Shown here in pieces: positions 1-13,564 of a stretch of 64,000 bases of DNA (positions are counted from its first letter, which is position 1; the number at the start of each line of letters is the position of its first letter). Below the pieces are notes generated by a model. The model was not told where the DNA came from. It searched no databases and worked only from the letters and a program-made list of their open reading frames with translations. The stretch is from Rhinopithecus roxellana (lineage: Eukaryota > Chordata > Mammalia > Primates > Cercopithecidae): contig NC_044555.1 in the NCBI RefSeq assembly GCF_007565055.1, forward strand, positions 36,092,611 to 36,156,610, read 5' to 3'. The position numbers were made by a program, and so were the translations under genes.

Positions 1-82
1 TTTGAAGTTTTTCCATTTTGATGTAGGAACTTATAGCTATAATCTTCACTCTTAGTACTGCTTTTGCTCTATCTCACAGTAA
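1..82 (-). mobile_element. L1 ORF2 fragment, inverted 5' piece
   Basis: Read on the minus strand, this resembles L1 ORF2 upstream of the reverse transcriptase domain (sense motifs 'agcaaaagcagtactaag' and 'cctacatcaaaa'). It meets a plus-strand L1 head to head near base 83. In the L1 consensus the two pieces lie roughly 250 bases apart in the same orientation, so this looks like the inverted 5' part of a twin-primed insertion. It may extend left of the window. Confidence 0.7.
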
Positions 83-536
83 AATTGATAAAACTTGAGC
101 CAAACTAAGAAAAAATAGAAAAGGTACCAATAAATAAAATCGGAAATGAAAAAGAAGATATTACAATGATTCTGCAGAAAAGGAAGGGATTATTAGTGGC
201 TACTGTGAGCAACTATATGCCAATAAATTGGAAAATCTAGAAGAAATGGACAAATTCCTAGACACACACAACCTACCAAGATTGACAAAGGAAGAAATCT
301 AAAGCCTAAACAAACCAATGGTAAGTAACTATATTGAAGCCATACTAAAATGTCTCTGAGTATACAAAAGTTAAGAACCCAATGGTTTCACTGCTGAATT
401 CAACTACATGTTTAAAGAAGAGATAATGTCAGTCCTCCTCAAACTATTCTGAAAAATAGAGGAGGACAGAACACTCTCAAATTCATTCTATGAGACTGGC
501 ATTATCCCGATATCAAAAGCCCACAAAGACACATTC

Positions 537-562
537 AAAAAAAAAAAAAAAAAAAAAAAAAA
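537..562 (+). repeat. Poly-A tract inside L1 ORF2
   Basis: There are 26 consecutive A after 'gacacattc'. The L1 consensus has only a short A run at this point, between 'gacacatcc' and 'gaaaactacaagcc'. This is slippage expansion of an L1-encoded A run, not an insertion tail, because L1 continues in register on both sides. Confidence 0.85.
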
Positions 563-1016
563 CTACAAGCCAATATTTCTGATGAATATTGACAGAAAAG
601 TCCTCAGTAAAATACTAGCAAACCAAATTGAAAAATACATTAGAAAGATCATTCATCATGACCAAATGGGATTTATTCCTAGGATTGCAAAGATGGTTCA
701 ACATACACAAATCAAACAATGGGATACATCATATCAACAGAATGAAAGATAAAAATATATGATTATTTCAATTGATGCTGGAAAAGAATTTCAAAAAATT
801 CAAGAATCCTTTATGATAAAAACTCTGAAAAACTTGGGATAGAACAGATATACCAAAGCATAATAAAAGCTGTGTAAAACAGATCCACAGCTGGTATCAT
901 GCTGAATGGGGAGAAACTAACCGCCTTTCCTCTAAAATATTGAACAAGACAAGGATTCCCACTTTCATCACAATTACCTTTCATAGTATTTAAAGACCTG
1001 AGTGGAGGAAAATAAA

Positions 1017-1395
<379 letters not shown>

Positions 1396-1554
1396 CTAGC
1401 ATCAAACTTGAAATGGAAGAAGTAAACTTATCCTTGTTTGCAGAAGATAGAATCTTACATTTGTAAAAACCTAAAGACTCTACCAGAAAACTATTAAAAC
1501 TGATGCACAAATTCAGTAAAGTTGCAGATATAAAATCAACATACAAAAATTCAT

Positions 1555-1855
1555 GGCCAGGCCCGATGGTTCATGCCTGTAATCCCAGCACTTTGGGAGG
1601 TGGAGGCGGTTAGATCACGAGGTCAGGAGATTGAAACAATCTTGGTTAACATGATGAAACTCTGTCTCTACTAAAAATACAAAAAATTAGCCAGGCATGA
1701 TGGCATGCGCCTGTAATCCCAGCTACTCGGGAGGCTGAGGCAGAGAATCACTTGAATCCAGGAGGTGGAGGTTGCAGTGAGCCAAGATCATGCCATTGCA
1801 CTCCAGCCTGGGCAGCAGAGCTAGACTCTTGTCTCAAAAAAAAAAAAAAAAAAAA
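1555..1855 (+). mobile_element. Alu (AluS/Y-like) inserted in L1
   Basis: Full-length dimeric Alu starting 'ggccaggcccgatggttcat', with the middle A-rich linker and a terminal A tail ending at 1855. L1 ORF2 resumes at once with 'gtagcatttctatatgcc'. Short flanking 'aaaaatt' is a possible target duplication. About 10% visible divergence suggests a middle-aged copy. Confidence 0.93.
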
Positions 1856-3285
1856 TTGTAGCATTTCTATATGCCAACAGTAAACAATCGGAAAAAAGTT
1901 AAAAGTAATCAAATTAGTAATAGCCACAAGTAAAGTTTAATATTTAGAAATTACCTTAATCAAATATATAAAATATCTCTACAATAAAAACTATAAATCA
2001 CTGATAAGACAAATTGAAGAGGATACTAAAAAATAAAGAAATATTTCATGTCCTTGATTTGAAAGAATCAATATTGTTAAAATGTCCATACTACTCACAA
2101 CTATCTACAGATTTAATGCAATTTCTACCAGAATATCAATAATATTCTTTACAGAAATAGAAAAACAAATTCTAAAATTTATATAGAACCACAAAAGACC
2201 CAGGATAGCCAACATTATACCAAACAAAAAGAATAAAACTGGAGGAATCACATTAACTGACTTCAAATTATACTACAGAGTAACCAAAACAGCATAGTAC
2301 TGGAATAAAAACAGACACATAGACCAATGGAACAGAATAGAGAACCCAGAAACGCATATACACACCTAATTTGAACACATTTACAATAATGGTGCCAAGA
2401 ACATACACTGGTGAAAAGACAGTCTCTTCAATAATTGGTGCTCAGAAAACTGGATATCCATATACAGAAGAATTAAACTAGACCCCTATCTCTCACCATA
2501 TACAAAAATATAAAAATATGGCTTAAACACTTAAATCTAACACCTCACAATATAAAACTAATACAATAAAACACTGTGAAAATCTTCCAAATATTGGTCT
2601 GGGCAAAAATTTCTTAAGCCATATACCCTAAGTATACACAACCAAAGCATAAATGAACGGATTGCATCACATCAAGTTAGAAAGCTTCTGCACAGCAAAG
2701 GCTACAATCAACAGAGTGAAGAGACAATCCACAGAATGGGTGAAACATTTGCAAATTACCCAGCTGACAAGGGATTTACAACCAGAATATATAAGGAGCT
2801 CAAACAAATCTATAAAAAGTCTAATAATCCAATTAAAAAAGGGCAAAAGGTTTTAGTAGACATTTCTGTTTGCCTGAAACCATATCTAGCCTTAACGATG
2901 AAAGACATTTTATTAGAAATTGTATCTTGTTGCAATTTGCAATGATACAGATTAACTAGGAGGACATTATGCTAAGTAAAATAAGCCAGGCCCAGAAAGA
3001 CAAATCTACACGATCTTACTTATATATGAAATCCCTAAAACTTGAACTCATAAAAGCAGAGGATATAATAGTGGTTGCCAGTGCCTGTAGAGATTTATGT
3101 CAAATAATATGTAATTTCAGTTGTAAAATCAGTAAGTTCTGGGAATCTCATGTACGGGATATGTGGTGGTGGATGTGATAATTAATTTGATTATAATAAT
3201 CATTACACAATGCATATGTGTATTAAATTATTACGTTTTATACCTTTAATATATACACTTTTTTGTCAATTAAATATTTAAATTT

Positions 3286-4889
3286 TTAAATTTTCCTTGT
3301 TCTGCAGAGGCTTTTAGAAATTACCCATGTCCTTTGATACTTTCTCCTCCAACATTGTGTGATTTCTATTAATTTGTGTGAACTACTATAAAGAAAATAG
3401 GCTAAAAATAGACCCATTGCAAATTGTCTTGTTTAAATGAATCAATTCAATGAGTTCAACTCTCAAATTAAATAATATGGTATTTATTTTAATTTGTTCA
3501 AAGTTTTAGTAGATAAATGTCTCTGGTACTATGAAAACCTTATCCTTTCTGAGAAAAAAAAGGGGAGTGATAAAAATAAATGAAGTAAAGGTGGCACTTC
3601 TGCCTTAAATATCTCAAAAAATATCCCACAAAAAAACCCCAAAGTCACATATCCATTCTGTGATATTCATAGCTGTGACTACGACTCTGAATGATGTTTT
3701 CCTAAAGATGACCATATAACTATACTACTAACCTGAGTAATTTTAATAATTCCTAAAGCAAACATTGCCAAGTTTTAACTTTCACCTGCTTATAACCAAT
3801 TAAAAATGAAAGGAGGTAAGAAGAATACAAAGTTAAGAAGAGTAGCATTGTTCTTTTCTGTTTTATCATCAACTATCTTTGCCATCAATCAGTGAGCTGA
3901 ACTTATTTCTGAAAATAAAAAACTATTCCTACAGGGTGTGCAATGTCCAATATCCTCCTCCTTAATGCTTAATAATCTTGCATGTGAGGAACCAATCTAA
4001 TTTGTGAAAACAAATTGTTCCTCAGGGATGTTTCTACTAAATCTGAATATATTGCTCATTTTTAAAGTAGCGATAAAGCTTATATAAGATGTAGTTCATT
4101 ATTTTCCTAACTGTTTCATGATTCCATTGGGAGGTCAGACTTAAATCATATACAGGATGTCTACCTTAAAAAGGCTGCTTTTCAAATCAAATACAATATA
4201 ATTTTATCATAAAAATGTCACTCAAGGGAAAGATTTCATTTCAAAAGACAATCAATGCAATTTAAAGGAAAATATCTTGGTACAGGTTATATAGAACATG
4301 TAAATTCTGGCCAGCACTAAAATTGCCACAAGAGGTTCTGGACTCCTTTTACTAATATATTAGAAAATCATAATAGTTTTGAAAAGCAAAGACTTTAGGG
4401 AAAAAATATGCTAGGACATACAAATACGTATGCTAATATTCAAAATAAAAAACAATGAGGGCATGCCAATAAATAAATTAGATTACTAAGGAGCCTGTAG
4501 GTGTAACTTCTTTCTTTGTCATTAAGCAACCTGTGAGAGTTGCCTTATATTTTTCTTCATTAACCTTAAAATACCCTTCCTCTGCCCTGACTTTACCAAC
4601 AAATTAAATTCAGCATCCAAAGTCCTCCTAAATGAAAGCTCAAACTAGCTGTTCAGTCCTATCTTCTACATCTCTTCACCCACTTACACTAAGATAAATG
4701 AAAAACCTTTCTCTTCCTAGCACACACACCATATTTTCTTCTTTATGATTTTATTTATATTAATTAATCTGGTTCAAATTCTTCTCTAAAATATCAGTCT
4801 ATTTATCTATCTATCTAATCTGTCCACATGCATAGCCTACCACAATTTTTATTATATATTTATGACATAAAATGTGTTTTGCTAGAATT
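3286..4889. other. Unique, non-coding sequence
   Basis: AT-rich DNA with no recognisable gene, RNA or repeat apart from a short (TATC)n near 4801-4816 and many homopolymer runs. Confidence 0.6.
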
Positions 4890-5143
4890 ACACAGTATTA
4901 AATGATTAAGTTAAACTAATAAACATGTCCACCAACTTACATACTCATCATTTTTTATGAGAAAATATAATCTACTCTTAGGAATTTTCAAATATATAAT
5001 AAATTAACTCAACTCAAAATGCAGTACAATAGGTCTCCAAAACATACTCCTTTTAACTAAAACCATATACACTTTGATTAACATCTCCCCTTTCCTGTAC
5101 ATCACTCTTCTCCAGACTATGGTAACCAGTATTCTACTCTATA
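4890..5143 (-). mobile_element. L1M 3'UTR fragment
   Basis: On the plus strand, 'gtccaccaacttacatactcatc', split across lines at 4928-4950, and 'ctatggtaaccagtattctac' at 5118-5138 match the reverse complement of the 3'UTR of medium-old L1s (L1MA/L1MB type). It is truncated and abuts a younger L1. Confidence 0.65.
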
Positions 5144-5144
5144 T

Positions 5145-6490
5145 TTTTTTACTTTTTTTTATTATACTTTAACTTCTGGGGTACATGTGCAGAACGTGCA
5201 GGTTCGTTACATAGGTATACATGTGCCATGGTGGTTTGCTGCACCCATCAACCCATCATGTACATTAAGTATTTCTCCTAATGCTATCCCTCCCCTTGCC
5301 CTCTACCCACCAACAGGCCATGGTGTGCGATGATCCCCTCCCTGTGCCCATGTGTTCTCATCGTTTAACTCTCACTTATGAGTCAGAAAATGGGGTGTTT
5401 GGATTTCTGTTCTTTGTTAGTTTGCTGAGAATGATGGTTTCCAGCTTCATCCATGTCCATGCAAAGGACATGAGCTCATTCTCCCTTATGGCTGCATAGT
5501 ATTCCATGGTGTATATGTACCACATTTTCTTTATCCAGTCTATCATTGATGGGCATTTGGGTTGGTTCCAAGTCGTTGCTATTGTAAACAGTGACACAAT
5601 AAACATATGTGTGCATGAGTCTTTATACTAGAATGATTTATAATCCTTTGGGTATATATCCAGTAATGCGATTGCTGGGTCAAATGGTATTTCTAGATCT
5701 AGATCCTTGAGGAATCACCACACTGTCTTCCACAATGGTTGCACTAATTTACACTCCAACCAACCGTGTAAGAGCATTCCTATTTCTCCACATCCTCTCC
5801 AGCATCTGTTGTTTCCTGACTTTTTAATGATCACCATTCTAACTAGGATGAGATGATATCTCAATATGGTTTTAATTTGCATTTCTCTAATGACCAATGA
5901 TGATGAGCTTTTTCTCATATGTTTGTTGGCCACATAAATGTCTTCTTTTGAGAAGTGTCTGTTCATATCCTTTGGCCACTTTTTGATGGAGTTGTTTACT
6001 TTTTTTCCTGTAAATTTGCTTAAGTTTTTGTAGATTTGGGTTATTAGCCCTTTGTCAGATGGATAGATTGCAAAAATTTTCTCCCATTCTGTAGGCTGCC
6101 TGTTCACTCTGATGATAGCTTCTTTTGCTGTGCAGAAATTCTTTAGTTTAATTAGATCCCATTTGTCAATTTTAGCTTTTGTTGACATTGCTTTTGGTGT
6201 TTTAGTCATGAAGTCTTTTCACATGCCTATGTCCTGAATGGTATTGCCTAGGTTTTCTTCTAGGGTTTTTATGGTTTTGGGTCTTACATTTAAGTCCGTA
6301 ATCCATCCTGAGTTAATTTTTGTATTAGGTGTAAGGAAGAGATCCAGTTTCAGCTCTCTGCATATGGCTAGCCAGTTTTCCCAACATTTATTAAATAGGG
6401 ATTCCTTTCGCCATTGCTTGTTTTTGTCAGGTTTGTCAAGATCAGATGGTTGTAGATGTGTGGTGTTATTTCTGAGGGCTGTTTCCCTAC
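5145..6490 (-). mobile_element. L1PA-type L1, 5'-truncated, minus strand
   Basis: It begins with the complement of the tail and 3'UTR ('attatactttaacttctggg', 'gtacatgtgcagaacgtgca'), and continues into the ORF2 C-terminus to about 6490, where L1 similarity stops. Two open stretches of the ORF2 C-terminal region survive on the minus strand (5376-5606 and 5715-6209) but are out of frame with each other and stop early. The 3'UTR lacks the monkey-specific duplication, so the copy probably predates the split of Old World monkeys from apes. Confidence 0.9.
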
Positions 6491-7465
6491 AATGTTTTAT
6501 GATAAAGAAGAAGTAGGTTGGAGGTATCAGATAACTTGTTTTGACAAGACAATAGCAAGTGTTTTGATTTTTTTCTGATATTGATAAGATGCTATATTTG
6601 AAGGGTGAGCAAATTGGCTGCTGGGATCTTGATAATCCAATAAATGAACTTTCTGCCTAGGCTAAATTTTCATCAAATGTATTTTTCTAATTTCTTAGAG
6701 GCATATTTTAGTTGCTTTTGAATGTGCTACTTTGAATGTCATCAGTTTCAACAGACTATAATCAGTGCTCTCTGAAGCAAGCAATTTTGCCTGTTATTTC
6801 AGCACTTTGATTAATTGCATATTGACAGAACTCAGGCTGACCTGAAGAAACAGTCTTTACATGTTGTTCATTTAGGCTGATAGCTGGACTCCCTTTTTAT
6901 ATTTTTCTTTCACATGCCTTGAAACTCAGGTCTGAGCTTCCCGTTTTAGTTTTGTTCATTCTGTAATATTTACTGGAAATAGTACTTTGAGTTAAAGGTC
7001 AATTCCTCTGCTAGGATTTAAATCTTTTCTTTTCATTGTAGTGTATCTTAGAGGGACACATTGTGATTAATCCTTTCTTTTAGCCGCAGCTTCTAGTTAA
7101 TAATATAAATTATTTGGTTGGATATATAGGTTCTATAATATTGTAGTTTTATGTCTATTGAAACTACAAAATGTGTGACAAAGTATTTTGAGAATTATCA
7201 ACAGGGAAATTTATTTCAATAGATATTTACTGAGCATTTTCTTTGTGTAGGACATATCAAGCTAGATACTTGGACAAATACAACTGTTTACTAGTGAGGA
7301 ATTTAAACCAAATTAGGTATCTGAAGACAAATTCTTAAATGTCAAACAGGCAGAATTTGACAAATTTAGTGAATTAACACATATAGAACTTACTATTAGT
7401 TCTCAAAACAAGGTAGATTATATCCAATTTGGGATACTCAATATCCAATAATGGGATGTTTCCAT
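6491..7465. other. Unique sequence with a possible L2 relic
   Basis: No gene seen. Around 7210-7340 'atatttactgagcattttctt' resembles the L2 3' region, too decayed for certainty. Confidence 0.4.
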
Positions 7466-8055
7466 TAAAAATTGCTGCATAACAACTTATCCCACAGTTT
7501 TGTGGCATAAAACAATTAACATTCAATTATATTTATTATTACAGAGCAATGATTGTAGCCTCAGTTAGGGTGGATTAAATAGCTGCAGGTTCCTCAAACA
7601 GCTAGCTGTGGCTGGGATAACTCAAAGAGTTACATATGTCTGGGGTATTGACTCTGGCTATTGGCTGAATTTTTTTCCCTCTCTGTTTTGTCTGCCAAGA
7701 CTGTAATGTCTTATGTCTTTTTCACTCATGTATCTTTTACCTATAATGGGATGGCCAGAATAACAAGGACTGGCCAAGCATCTCTCTCTTTCGGCACAGC
7801 CCCTCAATGTTGGAAGCTTGGGTTTCTTTATACCATGATAGTTCTAGATAGTGAAACTTCTTTCACGGCAGTAGACTTACCCCAGGGCCAACAATCCAAG
7901 TCTTGGGGTGGAAGTTGCTGATTTCTTCAGGCCCAGATCTGGGACCTGCATAGCATCACTTCTATCATTTTATATTAGTCAAAGTAGTCACAGAGCCCAG
8001 AGAAATTAAAGGGGAGGACACATAGACCCCACCTCTCAGTGAGAGAAGTATCAAT
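7466..8055. mobile_element. Old interspersed repeat, possibly MaLR LTR
   Basis: The segment from 'tgcataacaacttatcccac' through 'ggccaacaatccaagtcttg' to 'gaccccacctctcagtg' (about 8030) has the layout of an old, common interspersed family ('cttatcccacagttttgtgg', then 'ggcataaaacaattaac'). I recognise the pattern but cannot name the family with certainty. No open frame of interest. Confidence 0.4.
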
Positions 8056-11000
8056 GTATTTATGAATCCTTACTAGCTAGAGGGGATCAGAAGAGCCCTA
8101 AGAGAAGAGGTAGCATCTGAATTGTTTTTAGAGGATGGGGAGAATTTTGACAGGTAACATAATATGATAGGTATTTAAGGTAATGAGATGAACATGAGTA
8201 CACATGAAGGTAAAAAATCAAAGTGACTGACATCAGCAGTTTGTAATGTCTATGGAATGACATTCAAATAATATAGACGTTGTTGAAAACTGCAAATATA
8301 GTAGTTAACGTAATTGGTCTAAAGGTTTTGCACCTTCTAGTAGAACACAACATTTAAACTCGTCCTCTGATCAAGTGGCAGTATCTAATTTTTCTTCTTT
8401 TATGAGATGTTTTCCAGATATCTTCTTTATATTGGATATCAGTGAGTCAGATCAGTTGCAGCTTGAGTTAAAATCACTAGTTAGCATTTATTTTTACTAG
8501 AGAGTAATTAGACTGAAAGAAATGCTGCATGTATATTTCTTTGAGACATAAATTGCCTGCTTTAGTAGAATATTTCAAGCCCTTGTCAATTGTGTGTATG
8601 GATAACAATGATTTATCTTTATATGCTTTTTACTTATCACAGTGATACAGAAAGAAATCTATAACATTACTGAACACAATTAGTGCTGTTAAATTTGCCA
8701 CTTAATTAACACTGACCCACAGGGTCATCATCTAAAGAAATTATTTGGGAAAACAAATATGCATCTCATCTCCTTTGGTATTCTTAGGATTTCTAATATT
8801 TGTTTTCGTCAGTCGTATCATCTCTCTGACCCTAGAAGCATAAGAAGAGTCATACTTTTGTGATTCCCAAAAAATTATGAGGAAAATTAAAGTTTAAAAA
8901 ATGCTACAGCCCCAAAGCTAAATTAAAGTAAGGTAACCAAACTCTGAATATCAAGGGCACTTCAGAGTTCAAATGAAAAGTGAGAGAAGAAGCTGAACAA
9001 GACCGAAGAGGATGTACTGTAACATAATTAGTGATCTGCACAGATTGTTCAGTGAAGACAAGGTAAAATAATCAAGGTAAACACAGTCAAAAGATATTAA
9101 GCATTTGGCAAACAATCTTTGGTAAATTAGTACTTAGTTCTTATGATATCTAGAAAACCTTAAATTGACTCACACATTTTTAGTTCGTCAGTTTTTTTGA
9201 GAAATTGAAAGAGAGAGAGAAAAAAAATACACAGTCTGGTCCAACTGTCTGTGTTGAACCAAGACCCTGAACATTTCAGCAGTCCAAAAGATCATGGGGT
9301 GATGGCATTACTTCATTTTGATGCAACTAACTGCAGATATCAAAGGTTTAACATTTTATATGTGAGAAATATACCTACTTATTAATTGCTAAATCCCTCA
9401 TCCTTTATACTTGCTTCCCCTTCAGCTTTATTATTGTATCTGTTATCTGGTCAAATATGCCCTAACTGTCTAATACACATTCTGGCATGAAAATTCCTGA
9501 GTTAGTGTTTGAACTGGTCATGTTTATGACTTTACAGCCAGACCATTGATTGATGAATCACTCATGATCCTTCCTAAAAAACATTTCTATTTTTCTTAGC
9601 GCTCATGAGTACTTTGCTATTAGTGTCTTCATAATATCAAAAACAGTGTCTTTCCTTAATAAAAGTTGGACTGCTATCTGACTTTGACATTCCAGTAAAT
9701 GACTTTATTCAGGTTGCATGAAAACATTCAGCCCATCTTCTTACCCAGAACTTTTCTTTGAGCAGGATGAAACACAGTAGTTAGAACTAGTTTTACTCTA
9801 GTAACAAAAATGGAGAATAGAAGTAATATAAAATTACCTAAAACCAGTTTTTGTTGAGTTTTGAACTTCTCTGATATTTGCTTACCTTTTAAATTACACT
9901 GGCCTTCTCTGGTCATTCTCAAATGCTTAAATATTTATTATTACTTTTCTCCAATTTCCTAATTCCTATCTTTCCAAAAATTTTACTATTTCTACAAGGC
10001 TCTCAAATGGAAAATGACAGTGTGCATGGTTTATCAGTTTTAATTTCATAAATTATTGGATCAAGGAGTAAGGATAACTACTAGAGCCATTTATGACCCT
10101 GAATGCTTTATCTTATAAGAAATGATTTATGTTTCTTTAATACATCAGACTGTAATTGTGTTTAGCTGTAAGCCCCTACTCACTCTGACCATCTAGATTG
10201 CTAGTTTTCTGGATTGTTATGTGGTATCAATGACATTACACTTGCACATGCCTCTAGCTCCTTCACCAGGGTAAAAATCTTATCTGTTTCATCCACTAGA
10301 TAGAGGTCAATAGCTCTCCCATGGTAGGTAAGTTGTTCATGATCTCTCTAGATTTTATATATCCACATGATGCCTAGTCTCTATTCAAATATAAAATGTT
10401 AAACTACCAATCAATGTATACAATTAGAATGGAAACATTTGATGATCAAGAGCCTTTAAAATAAATATTTATGAGACTGATAAAATACGTTCAATATTAT
10501 ATATAATTATTAACATAAATTGAAAAAATGTATAAGGAAGGCTTGAAAAGAGAGTAGCATCTTTGATACCTGGATATATATGGTTCTTAGAATTACTTTG
10601 AAGTTTTAAATATATAGAGAGAAGAATAAGGGAGTAAGTGACAAAAGTATTCACCTTTCCACCATCTTGGGTACCAATTTTATTGAATGAAAAAATGTGA
10701 AATATTCCCAAAATCATAATATTTCCAAAATAGAAATTAAATGTTTCCAACTAAGAAATTTCACTTCTCTCAGAGAATCTATATTCCATACTACTTTGCA
10801 TTGATATATTATAATATGAAGATCTAATATAAAATAAATAGTATGCACATTATGATGAGATTATATAGTCAAGAGAATAGATGTTTGTTTATAAGACATT
10901 AGCAACAATGATTCATTAAACTTAGGTTCTGTTAAATGGTCTTCTTCTAACATATGTGATGGGATCTACAGTTTATAGTTTGCTATAGAACATGGGGGAA

Positions 11001-12177
11001 CATTTTCTCCTTTTCAGTCTTGAGCTACATGTTATGCCAAGAAGACTGGATTCAGTAACTCATGATGTCTACCTACCCTGAGGGTTGACAGAAAAGCACT
11101 GGACTTCTAGTCATTTTCTATGGAGTCTTCGTCACCTTTCCTAATTATTTCCTCAGTAAGTTATTCAATACTTGACACTTCACATGATTTTACTGAAACC
11201 AGTGCTTCAAACCTCATTACCTACCTGGCTGCTCCTCAGTTCCTCTCATCTCCACCATAGGTGGGCAGAAAGCTATCAAAAAGTAAAGGTGAGGAGAATT
11301 GGGAAGATGGTGGAATGCAAGGGAGGGTTCTGGGGTACGAAGAGTCTTCACCTGACTTTCCTTAATACAAAAGGTAGAAACGAACAGAAAGTTTCTTGAT
11401 TATTTGTCTGTTCAATTGTTGTATTTCAAAGAGAGAAAAGCAAGTGTTCAGAACTTCCTGTATTTAATTAGAAATCCTTGATCTTTACAGATACTTATTT
11501 TCTACCAGAACAAACTGTTCTGGAGATTTATAATGGATTTTGTAATGATGTACTTTTCTATTTTATCTTCATCTAAGCTAGTTCAATCCTTTTGCCAACA
11601 GCTTTTTCCCTTAAAAAAGAACATTATTTTTCACCTTTAAAATGGTACTGTATTTAAAATAAAAGGAGAAAGCTGCAGTAATTTAAATTGTTATTACCTA
11701 GAATAAATAACACAGTTTTCAAGCACATTTATCAGATATTTAAAAAGTACATCAGGCAATTTATGTTCGTATACCACCCTGGGAAGCTGGGGCCTCCTTA
11801 TAGTTACACTGTTAACCTAAATTGTCTGTATCCAGTGGGAATTAATTTTCCCTAACCATTTATTTGTGAGGATTATCTCTAACATAACAATTATCCTCTT
11901 AAAACTGATTTTCTTGAAATTTTATGCTGAGTTCATAAAATGGTCGTGTTACTTTCTATTGCATAGGGTCATTATAAAGCTGCTTATGAAACATTTTAGA
12001 AATAAATAAGTTATGACATGATCAATAAAGAGAAATTATCCTTAATTCAGAATGACATTACCTCTTGTTTAACAGGTAAGGCCAGAGGCAGTAAAGAGAT
12101 ATTAAAGTACTGAGAGGATATGATATAGATTACTAATCAGTTTTGGAGAAAACTGCTTTACTGCTCTCCTGGACAGA
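8056..12177. other. Unique, non-coding sequence
   Basis: About 4 kb of AT-rich DNA without a recognisable gene, RNA or repeat. Open frames are short, have no conserved motif and no codon bias that I can see. Confidence 0.55.
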
Positions 12178-12189
12178 AGTATAATTTCT

Positions 12190-12473
12190 GGCCGGGCACG
12201 GTGGCTCATGTCTGTAATCCCAGCACTTTGGGAGGCTGAGGAGGGTGGATCACTTGAGGTCAGGAGTTCGAGACCAGCCTGACCAACATGGTGAAACCTT
12301 ATCTCTACTAAACATACAAAAAATTAGCCAGGCGTGATGGCGCACGCCTGTAGTCCTAGCTACTCAGGAGGCTGAGGCAGGAGACTTGCTTGAACCCAGG
12401 AGGCAGAGATTGCAGTGAGCCGAGATCTTGCCACTGCACTCCAGCTAGAGTGACAGGGTGAGACTCCGTCTCA
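12190..12473 (+). mobile_element. AluS-type element with G-rich end
   Basis: Dimeric Alu from 'ggccgggcacggtggctcat' to 'agactccgtctcag'. The expected A tail is missing; 12474-12489 reads 'gggcgggtcgggggga' instead. An 8-base direct repeat, AGTATAAT, lies at 12178-12185 and 12490-12497, so the G-rich stretch sits inside the target duplication and belongs to the inserted unit or its altered tail. Confidence 0.92.
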
Positions 12474-12769
12474 GGGGCGGGTCGGGGGGAGTATAATGTA
12501 TAATTGATTGCTATAAGAAGAAGACTAATCTGGATGGGGGGGAAAAACAACAACAACCTTTAGTTGGATTTACACTTGAAAGAATGAAAATTTCCACTGG
12601 TGTGTTTATGAGACAGTGGCTCACCAGTATGGTTTTTGGATACAGTTAATGACTGTTGTACCTTCATGTGCTCAGCTTGAATTAGTTTACTATATCACAA
12701 AAAGAGTCTAATATAAGATTATATCTAACATCCCATATTCAAAAATTAATCTTATCTAGAATATAGAAA

Positions 12770-13520
12770 AACTTTTTTACAAATCAATAATAAAAACACA
12801 TACAATCCAACTTAAAATCATAATGAGATACCACCAAACATGCAGCATATTGGCTAGAATTAGAAAGTAAAAAATACAACGCTCCATTGGTGGCAAAGAG
12901 AGATAACAGAAACTATTATTCATTGCTGGTTGAAATATAAAATTATACAAAAACTCAGGAAAACTATGCTAGGGCAGTTCTTATCAGGTTAAATATATAC
13001 ATACCCTAAAACTTGACAATTCTGTTTTTTGGTACTTTATCCCAGAGTAATAAAAATATCAATGCACAGACAGATTTTTATAGTTATAGCAGCCATGTTT
13101 ATAACAGCAAAAACCTAGAAACAACTACTATCTATCAAGAATGGATAAACAAATTTTGGTACCAAAAATAAACCACTGCCAAAAACGCAACAACATGAAT
13201 GAATTTAGAAAATATTACATTATACAAAAGAAACCAGACACAAAAACATGCATATCATATAATTCCATTTATTTGAAGGCCAAAAACAGGCAGAATATAA
13301 TTTATGATGATGGAAATCAGAAAATGGCTATCATAGGGACGCGGTAGAGATGGACTGGACAAGGGCATGAGGGAAATTTTGCAGTGGTGGAAACTACATT
13401 TTGCTTTTGGTGGTGGATACATGAGTATATGCAATCAACAAAATTCCTTAAACTTGAACAATTAAGATGTGTGAACTTTACTGTATGTCACATATTTCTT
13501 GTTAAAAATAAACAAGAATA
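12770..13520 (+). mobile_element. L1M 3' end fragment
   Basis: 'aatgagataccaccaaacatg', 'atggataaacaaattttggt' and 'gatggaaatcagaaaatggc' mark the ORF2 C-terminus and 3' region of an old L1 (L1MC/ME-like). It ends with 'gtgtgaactttactgtatgtc' and an A-rich stretch. Highly diverged, no usable frame. Confidence 0.75.
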
Positions 13521-13564
13521 ATTAAATGTAAAATAATTCTTCTGGAACCAAAATGCACACAGTT

